A stretch of 64,000 nt of DNA from contig NZ_ADFR01000009.1 of NCBI RefSeq assembly GCF_000177375.1, positions 1 to 64,000 of the forward strand, read 5' to 3'. Origin of the DNA: Bulleidia extructa W1219. Its GTDB lineage: Bacteria > Bacillota_I > Bacilli_A > Erysipelotrichales > Erysipelotrichaceae. How positions within the stretch are numbered: the stretch's first letter is position 1; each line of letters starts with the position of its first letter. Of the stretch, positions 1-9,277 are shown in pieces. Under the pieces are notes generated by a model, which made no database searches, was not told the DNA's origin, and saw only the letters and a list, made by a program, of their open reading frames with translations. Made by a program: the position numbers and the translations under genes.

Positions 1-315
1 TGGGAAATTAAATATAAATTACAAAAACAATTATTTTGGTTTTTATTCCCATCTTATACATTCATGAACTTATCTTTTCTCCTTTACAAAATCATATCCA
101 GACGCTTTCGTTGTCAACATAGAAAATAATCTTTATTTTCATAAATCCATCAAGTTCATATAAAGATTTTCAAACAAATATATTTCGGAACATTAGACAT
201 TATTAGGAAGATTTATTCTGTTTTCAGACCTTTTTAAAATAGACATCTTGTTTCTTGGGTCATTGAGGTTACGGCGTTTAAACCATTTAGAACGAAGCGT
301 GTTATTTTTAAGTCA
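1..315. other. Non-coding left edge
   Basis: AT-rich sequence with no supportable gene on either strand. No promoter, RNA gene or repeat could be recognised here. Confidence 0.5.
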
Positions 316-365
316 TAAAAAAGTACACTCCCTAATCAATGTTTGATTTATGGGAGTGCACTTTT
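316..365 (-). terminator. Intrinsic terminator overlapping the end of the YitT-like gene
   Basis: The arms AAAGTACACTCCC and GGGAGTGCACTTT pair, and on the minus strand the hairpin is followed by a T run. The upstream arm includes the last codons of the YitT-like gene, so the stop codon lies in the hairpin. It would end the minus-strand operon that begins at 2827. Confidence 0.75.
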
Positions 366-947
366 CTCAACTTTATTAGCTGTTAATAATTTGATGGTCA
401 TAACAATTATACCTAATGAAATGGCAGAGAAAAAAGAGGTATAAAATTGTTTCGATATCACGCAAGAAAATATCACAATAATCATATCAATCATAAATAT
501 GATTTTAGATAACTTCCATCGATGATTCATTTTCTGTATTAAATAAGCAATTGTATCCGTGCCTCCTGTTGCACAACGTTCTCGAATGGCAATAGAAATC
601 GATATACCGACCAGTATCCCGCCGAAAATAGAAGCAATGAGTATGTGATTGACCACATGTATCTGCGGTATCATTCGTAAGAATAACGGTATCATAACTG
701 TAATCAGAATCGTTTTAAATACAAATTTATTCCCTAACACAAAAAAACTGATCATCAACAGTGGCACTGAAATACAAAGAGAAATAAAATCAACCGGTAA
801 TCGGAGCAAAGAACTCAATATAATAGCCATCCCCGTAATTCCACCAGGCGTTAATGAATACTCCACAAAGAAGAGCCTGACTGCCAAAGCAGTCAGACCG
901 GAAGATAACACCAAGAAACCAATTTCTTTAAATGACGTCCTAAACAT
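348..947 (-). CDS. YitT/YczE-like integral membrane protein (DUF161)
   Basis: A protein of 199 residues with about five hydrophobic segments and glycine-rich loops such as FGGILVGISISIAIRE and the motif CATGGTDTIAYLIQ. This motif is typical of the YitT/YyaS membrane family (DUF161). Many family members are about 280 residues and end in a soluble DUF2179 domain, which is missing here, so this is the membrane part only. The function of the family is not settled. Its start overlaps the stop codon of the upstream epimerase-like gene by one base (TAATG), so the two are probably translationally coupled. It is the last gene of an operon with an epimerase-like protein and an alcohol dehydrogenase, which hints at export or uptake linked to sugar or polyol metabolism. 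That link is inference only. Confidence 0.75.
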   Translation of the reverse strand: MFRTSFKEIGFLVLSSGLTALAVRLFFVEYSLTPGGITGMAIILSSLLRLPVDFISLCISVPLLMISFFVLGNKFVFKTILITVMIPLFLRMIPQIHVVNHILIASIFGGILVGISISIAIRERCATGGTDTIAYLIQKMNHRWKLSKIIFMIDMIIVIFSCVISKQFYTSFFSAISLGIIVMTIKLLTANKVEKSALP

Positions 948-1666
948 TATTCCAAATTGAACTTTTCGGCCGCATCATCGATTACTTTACGGCATTTTTT
1001 GACAGCGGCAGTGATCCCTTCTGGATCTTTAAAAATAGCTGAAGACATGATGATAACGTCAGGATTACAAGCAATTAACGGTTCCATATTATCCGCCCGT
1101 AACCCACCATCCAGTGCAAGTTCACACTTCGGATTTTTTTCATCAATCAGTTTGCGAGCGCGTACAACTAAATCAGTAACGCTTCTTCTCCATCCCCAGT
1201 TATCTGCGCCATCCGTTTCATCCACACCATGTGTAACAATTTGTAAGCGGTCAATATCATAAATGGATTCTTCCACAAAACAAAGTGGCGTATAACAACC
1301 GATCGTCAAACCAACTTTAATGTTCCTTTCTCGACACCAGTTAATAATATACGTTAGTTGTGCTCCTATAAAATGTTCGGCAGGAACAATCAACATGTTT
1401 GCGCCGGCAGCGTGAATTTGTTCAATAAACATTTTATCCATGGAAACCGTATAAATATGACATTCCACTGGTATTTTAACTTCCGGACGGATTGCCTGAA
1501 TAATTTGCCATCCCCCCATCAACTTCATATTTTGCAAATCATGCATATCCGCCGCATCGGAATGGATATAATCCACACCCGCCGCTTCCGCTTCCCTAAC
1601 AAGTTGTGTTAATTTTCCATAATTAATGTGAGCAAGTCCGGCCGCAATTTTAATGTGTTTCATCAT
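947..1666 (-). CDS. Ribulose-phosphate 3-epimerase-family protein
   Basis: A (beta/alpha)8 protein of 239 residues resembling ribulose-5-phosphate and allulose-6-phosphate 3-epimerases. The expected catalytic features are visible: HSDAADMH near residue 35 (the His-x-Asp part of the metal site), VECHIY near 68, and the second catalytic aspartate in LALDGGLRADN near 185. Family enzymes invert C3 of a ketose 5- or 6-phosphate using a divalent metal. The sequence around the active site (HSDAAD rather than HxDxMDG) departs from housekeeping Rpe, so a specialised sugar substrate is likelier than the pentose phosphate pathway. The gene lies directly after the alcohol dehydrogenase, starting at its stop, and before the YitT-like gene. 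Two consecutive ATG codons could serve as start. AGGAGAG lies just upstream. Confidence 0.75.
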   Translation of the reverse strand: MMKHIKIAAGLAHINYGKLTQLVREAEAAGVDYIHSDAADMHDLQNMKLMGGWQIIQAIRPEVKIPVECHIYTVSMDKMFIEQIHAAGANMLIVPAEHFIGAQLTYIINWCRERNIKVGLTIGCYTPLCFVEESIYDIDRLQIVTHGVDETDGADNWGWRRSVTDLVVRARKLIDEKNPKCELALDGGLRADNMEPLIACNPDVIIMSSAIFKDPEGITAAVKKCRKVIDDAAEKFNLE

Positions 1667-2827
1667 TCATCTCTCCTTTTCTGACCATATTTCTTTTAAT
1701 ATATTCTCTATTGTTTCTTCTGATTCCATCGGTAAATGCAAATTTGTAATAAACATATGGATATGATCAATGGTATCTTGATCCATGTTGTAATCCGAAA
1801 TATGTTTGTTTAATTCGCATTCCTGCATAAATGTATCTACCATTTCTATAAAGCATTTTGCGGCATCAATCTCATCAGAAAATTTCCTTGTTGGGAAAAG
1901 ATACCGTGCAAGAGCGGCGTATTTCTTTTGATACTTTTGTAATGTATGATGCAAAAAAGGCGGATAAACAATAGCCAAAGCCTCACCATGGCATATATTT
2001 GTATAACTTCCGATGATTTCCGAAAGAGGATGAGGTAACATCGCACCACAATTACTTAATGAAATTCCTCCAAATGTATCCGCAAGCATCAATTCTTCTC
2101 GATATTCAATGCGATTTTCCTTTAGAACAAGCGGTAAATTCTTTGTGACTTTTTTAATCCCCTCTTTTGCCAACAGATTACAAATCGAATTTTCACTCCT
2201 TAGAAAAGATTCCACACAATGGGAAAAGGCATCAAACGCTGTTGCTTTTGTAATGGCTGGTGGTAATGACAAAGTCAGAGTTGGATCTAAAATGGCTAAC
2301 GTGGCATAAAGATCTTGATGAAAAATCGTTTTCTTAAGTTTATCTGTATCCGTAAGCACACACGCTTGTGTACACTGTGATCCGGTTCCAGATGTGGTTG
2401 GAATAGCAAACAACGGTAGTCGATTCGTCATCTTCTCATAATGCTTTCGAAAATCATTAAAAGTATCAAACAAGAAATCCCATGTATACTGTTTATTCCC
2501 ATACAGAATTGAGCTGATTTTCGCAACGTCAAGAACCGATCCGCCACCAACGCCAATAACAACATCCGGTTCAAAATCACGCATCATTTTCACTACCGCA
2601 TCAACTGTACGAATAGAGGGATTGGGTTCTACTTGATAGAAAGTTTGAAATGTCATTTTTTTGGAAAGTATGTTTTCGATTCGTGCCAATAAAGGCTGTA
2701 TCGCTTCACATAGAACAGGCCCAATCACAAAAGCTTTCTGACCATATTCAAGTGCATATTGAGCCAGTGAATCGACTTTATTTTTCCCAAATACAATCTT
2801 TGTCGGTTGATAATTTATGAACTCCAT
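1667..2827 (-). CDS. Iron-containing alcohol dehydrogenase family protein
   Basis: A 386-residue member of the group III (iron-type) alcohol dehydrogenases. It has the NAD-binding GVGGGSVLDVAK and IPTTSGTGSQ motifs. The metal-binding pattern follows as DAFSHCVE and, later, LPHPLSEI and CHGEAL, with the histidines that hold iron or zinc. Longer upstream reading is possible, but the ATG at 2827 is preceded by a perfect AGGAGG. It gives the usual family length, while the upstream extension is hydrophobic and not family-like. It heads a three-gene minus-strand operon (dehydrogenase, epimerase-like, membrane protein) and is divergent from the aminopeptidase gene. The context suggests reduction or oxidation of a sugar- or polyol-derived aldehyde. 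The exact substrate is unknown. Confidence 0.85.
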   Translation of the reverse strand: MEFINYQPTKIVFGKNKVDSLAQYALEYGQKAFVIGPVLCEAIQPLLARIENILSKKMTFQTFYQVEPNPSIRTVDAVVKMMRDFEPDVVIGVGGGSVLDVAKISSILYGNKQYTWDFLFDTFNDFRKHYEKMTNRLPLFAIPTTSGTGSQCTQACVLTDTDKLKKTIFHQDLYATLAILDPTLTLSLPPAITKATAFDAFSHCVESFLRSENSICNLLAKEGIKKVTKNLPLVLKENRIEYREELMLADTFGGISLSNCGAMLPHPLSEIIGSYTNICHGEALAIVYPPFLHHTLQKYQKKYAALARYLFPTRKFSDEIDAAKCFIEMVDTFMQECELNKHISDYNMDQDTIDHIHMFITNLHLPMESEETIENILKEIWSEKER

Positions 2828-2976
2828 ACTACCTCCTGATACAAGCATTATAAGAGAAAATAAAAGACTTGTTTTTTTCGCTATATACCAATAGAATGTG
2901 GTACTTTTATACCAAACAAATGCCTCCGAAACTTTTGCGATACAGTTCATTTTTATAGACATCATGTCATCGACAT

Positions 2977-2999
2977 GTAGTGTATTTCCTATACACTAC
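2977..2999. promoter_or_regulatory. Perfect palindrome between divergent genes, candidate operator
   Basis: GTAGTGTAT and ATACACTAC form a perfect 9-bp inverted repeat around a 5-base spacer, in the gap between the divergent dehydrogenase and aminopeptidase genes. A second small palindrome (TGGTA/TACCA, 2899-2914) lies nearer the dehydrogenase. The layout suits a repressor or activator site for one or both genes. The protein that binds it is unknown. Confidence 0.45.
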
Positions 3000-3067
3000 G
3001 GTAATCAGACATTACGACCATACAACTTTAAGGGATTATACTACATATATAGTAGGAGATGAAAAGT

Positions 3068-4285
3068 ATGAAAAAACAACTAGAAAAACTGATTGATATC
3101 TGGTTACAAGTAGGCATCAACATTCAAGGCGGTCAACCGTTATACATTACATTACCGGATGAATACACCTACTTAAAAGAAATCTTTGATGTCAAAGCCC
3201 AGCAATTAGGAGTCACAAATATCACCTATCAATTCACCCAATCTTACGATTCGCTGTTGAAGAATTATCATGGTCATTTTACAACATACGATAATGATTT
3301 AAGAGAACGATACGCCATAAAAGAAGACTTATTAAAAAATAACTGTGCCTATTTGGAAATCAGAAGAGGAATTGATTATTTTCAAGAAAATCAAGCTGAC
3401 GCCTTACAAAGCCTCAAACAAATCGAAAATCGCCACAATCTTTCATTTCGGAACAAGAAAAGACAACAAGGTAATATCGTTTCTTGTAAAACCGTAATCC
3501 CAACACAATATTGGGCCGATTATCTTTTCCCAAAAGAAAAGAATGCTCTGACAAAATTATGGGATTTGTATTTTGACATTACACTAGCCAATTTAGATGA
3601 TGCTATTTCTTTATGGAATCAAAGGATTGATAACATTCAAAAACAGGTTATCTATTTGAATCAACAGCAATTTAAATCATTATCATTTACAACTGAAAAA
3701 TCTCACTTAAATGTCGAACTGGTTGATAACCATGCTTGGGTAGGGGGATGTGAGATAACAGACAAGAATATTCGTTACATGCCTAATTTTCCAACACAAG
3801 AAATATTTACAGCCCCTAAAAAGACCGGTGTAACCGGTGTGATGTGCAACACCAAACCGCTCTGTCATACTGGTAGAGTTGCAGATGATTTTACATTGTG
3901 CTTTGAACATGGAAAGCTAATTCAATATAACGCTATGAAAAACCAGGAATTATTAGAAGAAATCGTCCATGCGGATGAGAATAATTCCTATTGTGGTGAG
4001 ATTGCTATTTTACCGGGAACAACAGAAATTTCCAAAACAAATACTGTCTTTCATACGACAATACTAGATGAAAACGCAGCTTGCCATCTTGCTCTTGGAT
4101 GTGCCTATCCATGTAGCATCCACCAAAAAATAAAATTCACAAAAGAAGAGTTTGAAAAAGCTCATTTGAATTATTCAACTTCCCATGTAGATGTTATATT
4201 TGGAGATCTCAGTATCACTATTATAGCCCACACGAAAAATGGTGAAGTAATTCCCTTGATGCAAGATGGGAAATGGTCTATCTAA
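3068..4285 (+). CDS. M29-family metallo-aminopeptidase
   Basis: A protein of 405 residues matching the thermophilic aminopeptidase family (MEROPS M29, AmpS/PepS type). These are cytosolic dizinc or dicobalt exopeptidases that remove N-terminal amino acids from peptides. The C-terminal half shows the family metal-site pattern: the Glu of FPTQEIFTAP, the Glu of CGEIAILP, the His of ACHLALG, and the His and Asp of SHVDVIFG. The N-terminal half is more divergent. I chose the ATG at 3068 because AGGAG ends nine bases upstream. The in-frame ATG at 3059 touches the ribosome binding site. It is divergent from the alcohol dehydrogenase operon and overlaps the regulator gene tail to tail by eight bases. 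Its pairing with sugar genes is unusual and may be chance. Confidence 0.85.
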   Translation: MKKQLEKLIDIWLQVGINIQGGQPLYITLPDEYTYLKEIFDVKAQQLGVTNITYQFTQSYDSLLKNYHGHFTTYDNDLRERYAIKEDLLKNNCAYLEIRRGIDYFQENQADALQSLKQIENRHNLSFRNKKRQQGNIVSCKTVIPTQYWADYLFPKEKNALTKLWDLYFDITLANLDDAISLWNQRIDNIQKQVIYLNQQQFKSLSFTTEKSHLNVELVDNHAWVGGCEITDKNIRYMPNFPTQEIFTAPKKTGVTGVMCNTKPLCHTGRVADDFTLCFEHGKLIQYNAMKNQELLEEIVHADENNSYCGEIAILPGTTEISKTNTVFHTTILDENAACHLALGCAYPCSIHQKIKFTKEEFEKAHLNYSTSHVDVIFGDLSITIIAHTKNGEVIPLMQDGKWSI

Positions 4286-5772
4286 AAAAACCATTTCTTT
4301 TTTCTTGACGGATATCTTGTATTTTTTCATTTAATAAATGTATGAACTCCGGATTCATCAACTCAGGGATTGAAATCACTTCTATATCAGAAGAGACGTG
4401 ATCAACCGTACTCAAAATAAAATCGCCATGAAAGTTTTGTAATTCCACTTCATCTTGAAGCTCGATAATTTTCATATGAAAGGCAGATGTGTGAAGTATA
4501 TTTAAAAATAACTTCTTTTTAAATGAGTGTGCTTGTGACCAAAATCCGCAAACAATTGTATCGGATTGAATTTCCTGCACCGATGCCAAAAGCAACGTAA
4601 TTGTTGCAATAGCATCTTTTGGTAAAGTGGCTTGTAAAGTGTTTTCTGTAAAAGTATTTATAGAACCGGCAATTGAAAATAGTTTTGGAAATTTATGGAT
4701 AATAAGATCTGTACTCGGATTATAGCAATCGTATTCAAAGTTGAATTTTTGCATCGTCTTTTCTAGAAATGGAAATAATTCTTTTTCAAATTGTTTTGTG
4801 TTTTTGATTTTTACAATCGAATTTATATGATTTGTAAATTGATGAATGATCTCTAGCAGCAAAATGGGATTGCTGGATTCACGATATATATTCATCTGTC
4901 GAACAAAGGTACACCGACAACTGAGCAATGAGATAAATCATTTCTTCATCGGATAATTCCACATGGAAATGACGAGTTAGTGTTTTTAGATGTTCTTCCA
5001 GATAATGGCGAACTTCAGAGTTTTTAATTTTTTGCGCTGTACCTGCATTCAGAGAAGTAAACTGGTGAGCCTGCATTCTGAAAATGGCAATTTGCACAAA
5101 TAAAACGGCTCTTTGTAAGTCACTTTCTGTGATTTTTGTATGAGTTTCTTTAGCGGTTTTAAGAATGAAATTTCTGATTTTTTGTATGATAGATACTTGA
5201 GTTCTATCACTTAGATATTGATAAACTTCTGGCGATAAAGAGTAGACGGATATATCGTGATTCAGCATAGAACAAGTTAAATCCAACAAACAATGTCTAA
5301 TCCGCTTTTCACCGGACAAAATACAAAGACCTGTTTTTCTGTTTTTAGAAATAGTGATGTTATATTTTGAGAAAAATTGTTTGATGTGCTTTAAATCATC
5401 ATAAATACTAGGACGGGTAATATACAATTTCCTTTCTAACATGGAAATCGTCACTTTATGAAAACTGGTCAACAGAAGAAATGCAATAATATTCTGCCGT
5501 ATTTCAGAAGAGACTCGCGTGCTTTTGGTTACTTCGGTTTCACAAAAGTGATAACATTTTAAAATGTCTTCTTTCGTTCCATGTAAGCGAATTCCGATAC
5601 CTGGATTTTTCTGAATTTTTATTTTGTAATTATGAAATAGCGAAATGATTTCAGGCATGTTATTACGGACGGTTTTATTGGATAATTTTACCTTGTTTGA
5701 AATGATTTCATAGGTAAATGTCTCTGTTTCTGTTAGCATTGCAATAGCAATGGTATAAATATTAAGTGGCAT
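4278..5772 (-). pseudogene. PRD/BglG-type transcriptional regulator, frameshifted
   Basis: Two overlapping frames (4879-5772 and 4278-4928) together read as one PRD-containing regulator of about 500 residues. The first part has N-terminal helix-turn-helix domains (ISNKVKLSNKTVRNN, then a second at LERKLYITRPSIYDDL) and a first PRD ending in LSDEEMIYLIAQLSVYL. The second part continues the PRD region and a C-terminal EIIB-like segment. The break falls near 4880-4925. Loss of one AT unit in the ATATAT stretch at about 4885 would join the frames as DEYIYRESSNP. Such regulators are phosphorylated by the PTS and control a neighbouring sugar operon. This one is divergent from the PTS permease gene. 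Whether the frameshift is biological or a sequencing error cannot be told here. Confidence 0.7.
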
Positions 5773-5859
5773 ATATAAACTCCATTTTTATCATTATAAA
5801 CGTGGATATTTACATTTGTATATAATTGCCACAATGAAGTGTTATTTCAAGATAAATTT

Positions 5860-5873
5860 TGTAAGCGATTTCC
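5860..5873 (+). promoter_or_regulatory. cre-like CcpA site upstream of the PTS gene
   Basis: TGTAAGCGATTTCC matches the catabolite-responsive element consensus TGWAARCGYTWNCW at 12 of 14 positions. It sits 36 bases before the PTS permease start, in the gap shared with the divergent regulator. Carbon catabolite repression by CcpA is the expected role. Confidence 0.4.
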
Positions 5874-5908
5874 TTGCTAAACTAAAACCATACTAGTAGG
5901 AGGAGAAA

Positions 5909-7495
5909 ATGAAACTGATTCAAGAGAAATTACAATCATTTGCAGGCGCAATGATGGTTCCAATCATTTTGTTAGTGCTTGTCGGATTTTATGTAGGTAT
6001 CGGCGCTGCAGTAACAAACTACATTATGCCAGGCAAAAATATCATAAATACAATCTTCACCATGTTTACAAAAATAGGATTCATGTTTATGAACAACTTG
6101 CCACTCTGGTTTGCTATCGGCATTTCATTCACATTAGCGAAAAAAGAGAAAGGGTGGGCAGGATTTGCCGGCATCATCATGTTCTTCTGTTATATTACCT
6201 GTATTGGTACTTATGCGAAAGCACAAGGATGGACAGCAGAAACCGTTGCCGTTAAGAATTTAATTAAAATCGGATATACACAAGGAGCAGCTTTAAATTT
6301 CAATGCACTGTGGGGAACTGTTTCGGGAATCTTCACCTTCAACATGGGTATTTTTAGCGGTATCATCGCGGGTATTTCAGCAGGATTTATTCACAACAGA
6401 TTTTGTGAAACAAAGTTTAATTCCATGTTTGCTTTCTTCCAAGGAACAAAATTTGTCATTATCATGGTCACTATTCTGGCTGTACCGTTAGCCATCGTTA
6501 CTTATTATATTTGGCCAATTTTTGCCGGTCTATTACAATCCATTACGAAATTGATCACGTCTTCAGGATACTTTGGAACATGGTTATTCGGTTTCATTGA
6601 CAAAGCGCTATTACCGTTTGGTATTCATCATTTAATTGCCTTCCCAATTGAATACTCCGCTGTCGGTGGAACAATGACCATTGATGGGACGGTTTATGAA
6701 GGGGTTAGAAATATTATCGTTGGTCAAGCGGCTTCTGCCAGTGCTACGGGATATATCGTTCGTAACTTTACAACGGGAAGAATATTATTCCAATTTGCGG
6801 GCTTACCTGGTGCTGCATTTGCTATGTATAAATGTGCAAAAGTGGAAAACCGAAAGAAGGTTGCTTCCTTGCTAATACCGGCAGTACTGACATTAGCTTT
6901 GGTCGGTATTTCTGAGCCAATTGAATATACTTTCTTATTTGCTTCACCAATTTTATATTGGTTGGTATATGCACCATTATGTGGAATATGTTATGTTTTA
7001 ACAGAATTAACGAAAGTATCTATTAATGGAAACGCATTATTCTTTATGATTCCAAATTTATTCCAACCAAACAAAGTACATATTTTCTCATTGTTATACT
7101 TATTACCTCTGACATTTGTTACCTATTATGTAGCATTTAAATTTATGATTAAGAAATTTAACATCAAAACTCCAGGAAGAGGAGATGATGAGGTGAAACT
7201 GATCAGTAAGAAAGAATATCAAAAACTTAAAAACCAAAATTCTGATAATGATCGTCTAGAAGCAAGAATTGTAGAAGCTTTTGGTGGTGCTGATAATATT
7301 GAAAGTGTTACCTGTTGTGCAACACGTCTTCGTGTCACTGTTAAAGATGAAACAAAAGTAGTGGAAGATGAAGATTGGAAAAAATACTTAGAAGCGATGG
7401 GTTGTGTTCATAGTGGAAAGAGTTATCAAATTATCTATGGTGTAAGCGTGAATACAATCACCACTGCTGTAAAAGATATTCTAAAAATAGACTAA
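5909..7495 (+). CDS. PTS glucose/maltose-family permease EIICB
   Basis: A 528-residue phosphotransferase-system permease. Residues 1 to about 430 form the EIIC membrane domain with about ten hydrophobic helices and the substrate-site motif LPFGIHHLIAFPIEY, followed by GISEPIEYTFLFASP, both characteristic of the glucose/maltose/sucrose superfamily. Residues from about 445 form an EIIB domain with the phospho-accepting cysteine in CCATRLRV (Cys470). No EIIA domain is attached, so phosphate must come from a separate IIA protein. AGGAGGAG precedes the ATG. The gene is divergent from a PRD regulator that would normally control it, and a cre-like site lies upstream. The length and motifs are closest to MalX-like alpha-glucoside permeases, but the sugar is not assigned. 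Substrate specificity could instead match the epimerase-like gene nearby. Confidence 0.88.
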   Translation: MKLIQEKLQSFAGAMMVPIILLVLVGFYVGIGAAVTNYIMPGKNIINTIFTMFTKIGFMFMNNLPLWFAIGISFTLAKKEKGWAGFAGIIMFFCYITCIGTYAKAQGWTAETVAVKNLIKIGYTQGAALNFNALWGTVSGIFTFNMGIFSGIIAGISAGFIHNRFCETKFNSMFAFFQGTKFVIIMVTILAVPLAIVTYYIWPIFAGLLQSITKLITSSGYFGTWLFGFIDKALLPFGIHHLIAFPIEYSAVGGTMTIDGTVYEGVRNIIVGQAASASATGYIVRNFTTGRILFQFAGLPGAAFAMYKCAKVENRKKVASLLIPAVLTLALVGISEPIEYTFLFASPILYWLVYAPLCGICYVLTELTKVSINGNALFFMIPNLFQPNKVHIFSLLYLLPLTFVTYYVAFKFMIKKFNIKTPGRGDDEVKLISKKEYQKLKNQNSDNDRLEARIVEAFGGADNIESVTCCATRLRVTVKDETKVVEDEDWKKYLEAMGCVHSGKSYQIIYGVSVNTITTAVKDILKID

Positions 7496-7556
7496 GAATT
7501 TCATCTATCAAAACATTGAGTATCTATCCAGAAATGAGTTACTTATAAATCACTCA

Positions 7557-7602
7557 TAAAAATGCCAAAAGTGTCGTTTATCACAACCTTTGGCATTTTT
7601 AA
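7557..7602 (+). terminator. Intrinsic terminator after the PTS gene
   Basis: AAAATGCCAAA pairs with TTTGGCATTTTT, with an inner GTG/CAC pair, and the 3' arm runs into T-rich sequence. It lies about 60 bases after the PTS stop codon. Confidence 0.7.
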
Positions 7603-7801
7603 TTTACTCTATAAACCTTTTATTTATCATTCTTTAAAACCATATCATGATGTATTTCATCTACCATTTATTTTCCATTTCTTCTCTTACATCAGTAACA
7701 TCTAATTTATTTCCATTTTTAAATTTCTTCATTATTTTCATGATTTCAAAGTAGTCATCTATCAGAATATAAACATAGTAAACCATATATATCAGCTCAA
7801 A

Positions 7802-7832
7802 ACAAAAAAAGTACCATAATCATTTATGGTAC
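7802..7832 (-). terminator. Intrinsic terminator after ahpC
   Basis: GTACCATAA and TTATGGTAC form a perfect 9-bp stem with a 4-base loop, followed on the minus strand by a run of seven T. It ends just before the ahpC stop. The sequence from about 7603 to 7800 holds nothing else I can recognise. Confidence 0.8.
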
Positions 7833-7845
7833 TCACTTTTGAACA

Positions 7846-8409
7846 TTATAACTTGCCTACCAGATCCAATCCCGGTGTTAATGTTTCTTTGCCAGGTTCC
7901 CATCTAGCAGGACATACCTGATCGCCATGTTGTGCAACAAATTGAGCCGCTTGAAGCTTCCTTAACAATTCTTTAGCATTTCTTCCTATGCCATTGGAAT
8001 TAACTTCATATAAAACCACTTCATTTTGTGGATTAATCACAAAAGTTCCTCTTAAAGCTTGCCCTTCTCCGTCAATTAAAACTTCAAATTGTTCAGAAAG
8101 ATGAAAAGATCTATCGGAAATCATTGGATATTTAATTTTTTTGATTGTTTCTGAAGCATCCCACCATGCCTTATGAACAAATTCTGAATCTGTTGATACT
8201 GAATAAATTTCACAATCAATCGCTTTAAACTGATCATAAATCAAAGCTAAATCTTCCAACTCCGTTGGACATACAAAAGTAAAATCCCCTGGATAAAAGA
8301 AAAGAACACTCCATTTTCCTTCCAAATCTTTATCCGTTACCGTTATTAGTTCTCCATTGTGATACGCCGGAACACTAAATTCTTCTATTTTTTTCCCTAT
8401 TAAACTCAC
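7846..8409 (-). CDS. ahpC: Peroxiredoxin AhpC
   Basis: A typical two-cysteine peroxiredoxin of 187 residues, the normal AhpC length. The peroxidatic cysteine is in TFVCPTE (Cys47) and the resolving cysteine in VCPARW (Cys166), followed by the usual C-terminal tail. AhpC reduces hydrogen peroxide, organic hydroperoxides and peroxynitrite in the cytosol. It normally takes electrons from AhpF or a thioredoxin system. No ahpF is adjacent, so the reductant must be encoded elsewhere. The start is GTG at 8409, chosen because AGGAGG lies 6 bases upstream and the protein then begins MSLIGK like its homologues. It is a single-gene unit with its own promoter and terminator. Regulation by a peroxide sensor would be expected, but I saw no clear PerR box. 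Confidence 0.93.
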   Translation of the reverse strand: MSLIGKKIEEFSVPAYHNGELITVTDKDLEGKWSVLFFYPGDFTFVCPTELEDLALIYDQFKAIDCEIYSVSTDSEFVHKAWWDASETIKKIKYPMISDRSFHLSEQFEVLIDGEGQALRGTFVINPQNEVVLYEVNSNGIGRNAKELLRKLQAAQFVAQHGDQVCPARWEPGKETLTPGLDLVGKL

Positions 8410-8451
8410 GATATTTACCTCCTATCATTTTAGTTTCTATCTAAGGTAAGC

Positions 8452-8480
8452 ATACTATATCACAACCAGGAATCATTCAA
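8452..8480 (-). promoter_or_regulatory. Sigma-A-type promoter of ahpC
   Basis: On the minus strand TTGAAT (8480-8475) and TAGTAT (8457-8452) are separated by 17 bases, close to the TTGACA-N17-TATAAT consensus. They lie about 30-40 bases upstream of the ahpC ribosome binding site. Confidence 0.55.
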
Positions 8481-8695
8481 CCACTCATATGACCACATTG
8501 AACATCTCAAATTTCATTTTCACAAACTTACCCATCGTTTCATTTCAACCTTTTTGATACTTGGTTCATCGTTTGATATAACATCCAAAATATGGTTATT
8601 GGTATTCATCCTGTAATGACAGACATGATAAGACCTGATTCTTTTCACATTTATTTTAAAATTTACGAAATATAAGTACTGAGGAAATCGCATAT

Positions 8696-9160
8696 CTAAA
8701 AACAATTATCTCCCATACCGTTTTTTATCTCCTTTTTCAAAATTTTATTGGCTGCTATCATCATAGAAATGAAAAGTGGTGCTACTTGAATGATAAGTGC
8801 TGGAAACAACTTAATGAAAATGGTTAAAACAGTTCCTTTTTTCTCATACCAAGCACTTCCCCAACTTCCATTAACCAAAGGAAATGTCGATTCATAAATG
8901 CCGATAAACCACTTTACAAAAGTGTTATCTACATATTTACTATTTCCGATAAAACCGAATATAAACCAACAAATAACAGGTATGTATATCGTGATGATAA
9001 GCCAAGTTATTTTTCTGGTATTTTTCGTAGCTTTCATTAAGATTTTTTCTTTCTCATCTTCGCTTAAATTTTGTAAAGCTTCATTTTTAAGGCATTCTCG
9101 CTTAAATTTATATTTGATATACCTATACTGAATAGACTTTCGCACATCAAATTTTATCAC
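8696..9160 (-). CDS. Hypothetical membrane protein
   Basis: A protein of 154 residues that I do not recognise. The first 50 residues are charged, with a cluster of Lys and Glu, followed by two or three hydrophobic helices (ITWLIITIYIPVICWFIFGF and, near the end, IFIKLFPALIIQVAPLFISM). It ends in a short charged tail. AGGAG lies upstream of the ATG (plus-strand ACTCCTCCTGAT just after the start). It is a lone minus-strand gene at the boundary between ordinary chromosome and degraded mobile DNA. The sequence between it and ahpC (8520-8695) has a short open frame I do not regard as a gene. No function is proposed. Confidence 0.55.
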   Translation of the reverse strand: MIKFDVRKSIQYRYIKYKFKRECLKNEALQNLSEDEKEKILMKATKNTRKITWLIITIYIPVICWFIFGFIGNSKYVDNTFVKWFIGIYESTFPLVNGSWGSAWYEKKGTVLTIFIKLFPALIIQVAPLFISMMIAANKILKKEIKNGMGDNCF

Positions 9161-9258
9161 TGTACTCCTCCTGATTATCGTTATTTCGGATAGTATCTTA
9201 TTTTATTATTGTTAAAAAGTCAATGTAACTCTCTCGTTAGTTCTTTCCAATTGACAAG

Positions 9259-9277
9259 ACTTTCTAATCATTTTTAT
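9259..9277. repeat. 19-bp copy of element A's left terminal sequence
   Basis: ACTTTCTAATCATTTTTAT occurs here and again at 39189-39207, where it forms the left terminal region of element A (including the end of its TnpW-like gene). The flanking TTGACAAG resembles the TTGTCAAGG of that end. It lies directly against a truncated AAA ATPase gene. It is best explained as the surviving end of a related, mostly deleted element. Confidence 0.6.

Noticed and set aside
8520-8705. Short minus-strand open frame of 61 residues beside the membrane protein gene
   Set aside because: No ribosome binding site, no recognisable domain and low complexity. A faint likeness to the end of an IS3 transposase (NQVLSCLS in another frame) is too short to call.
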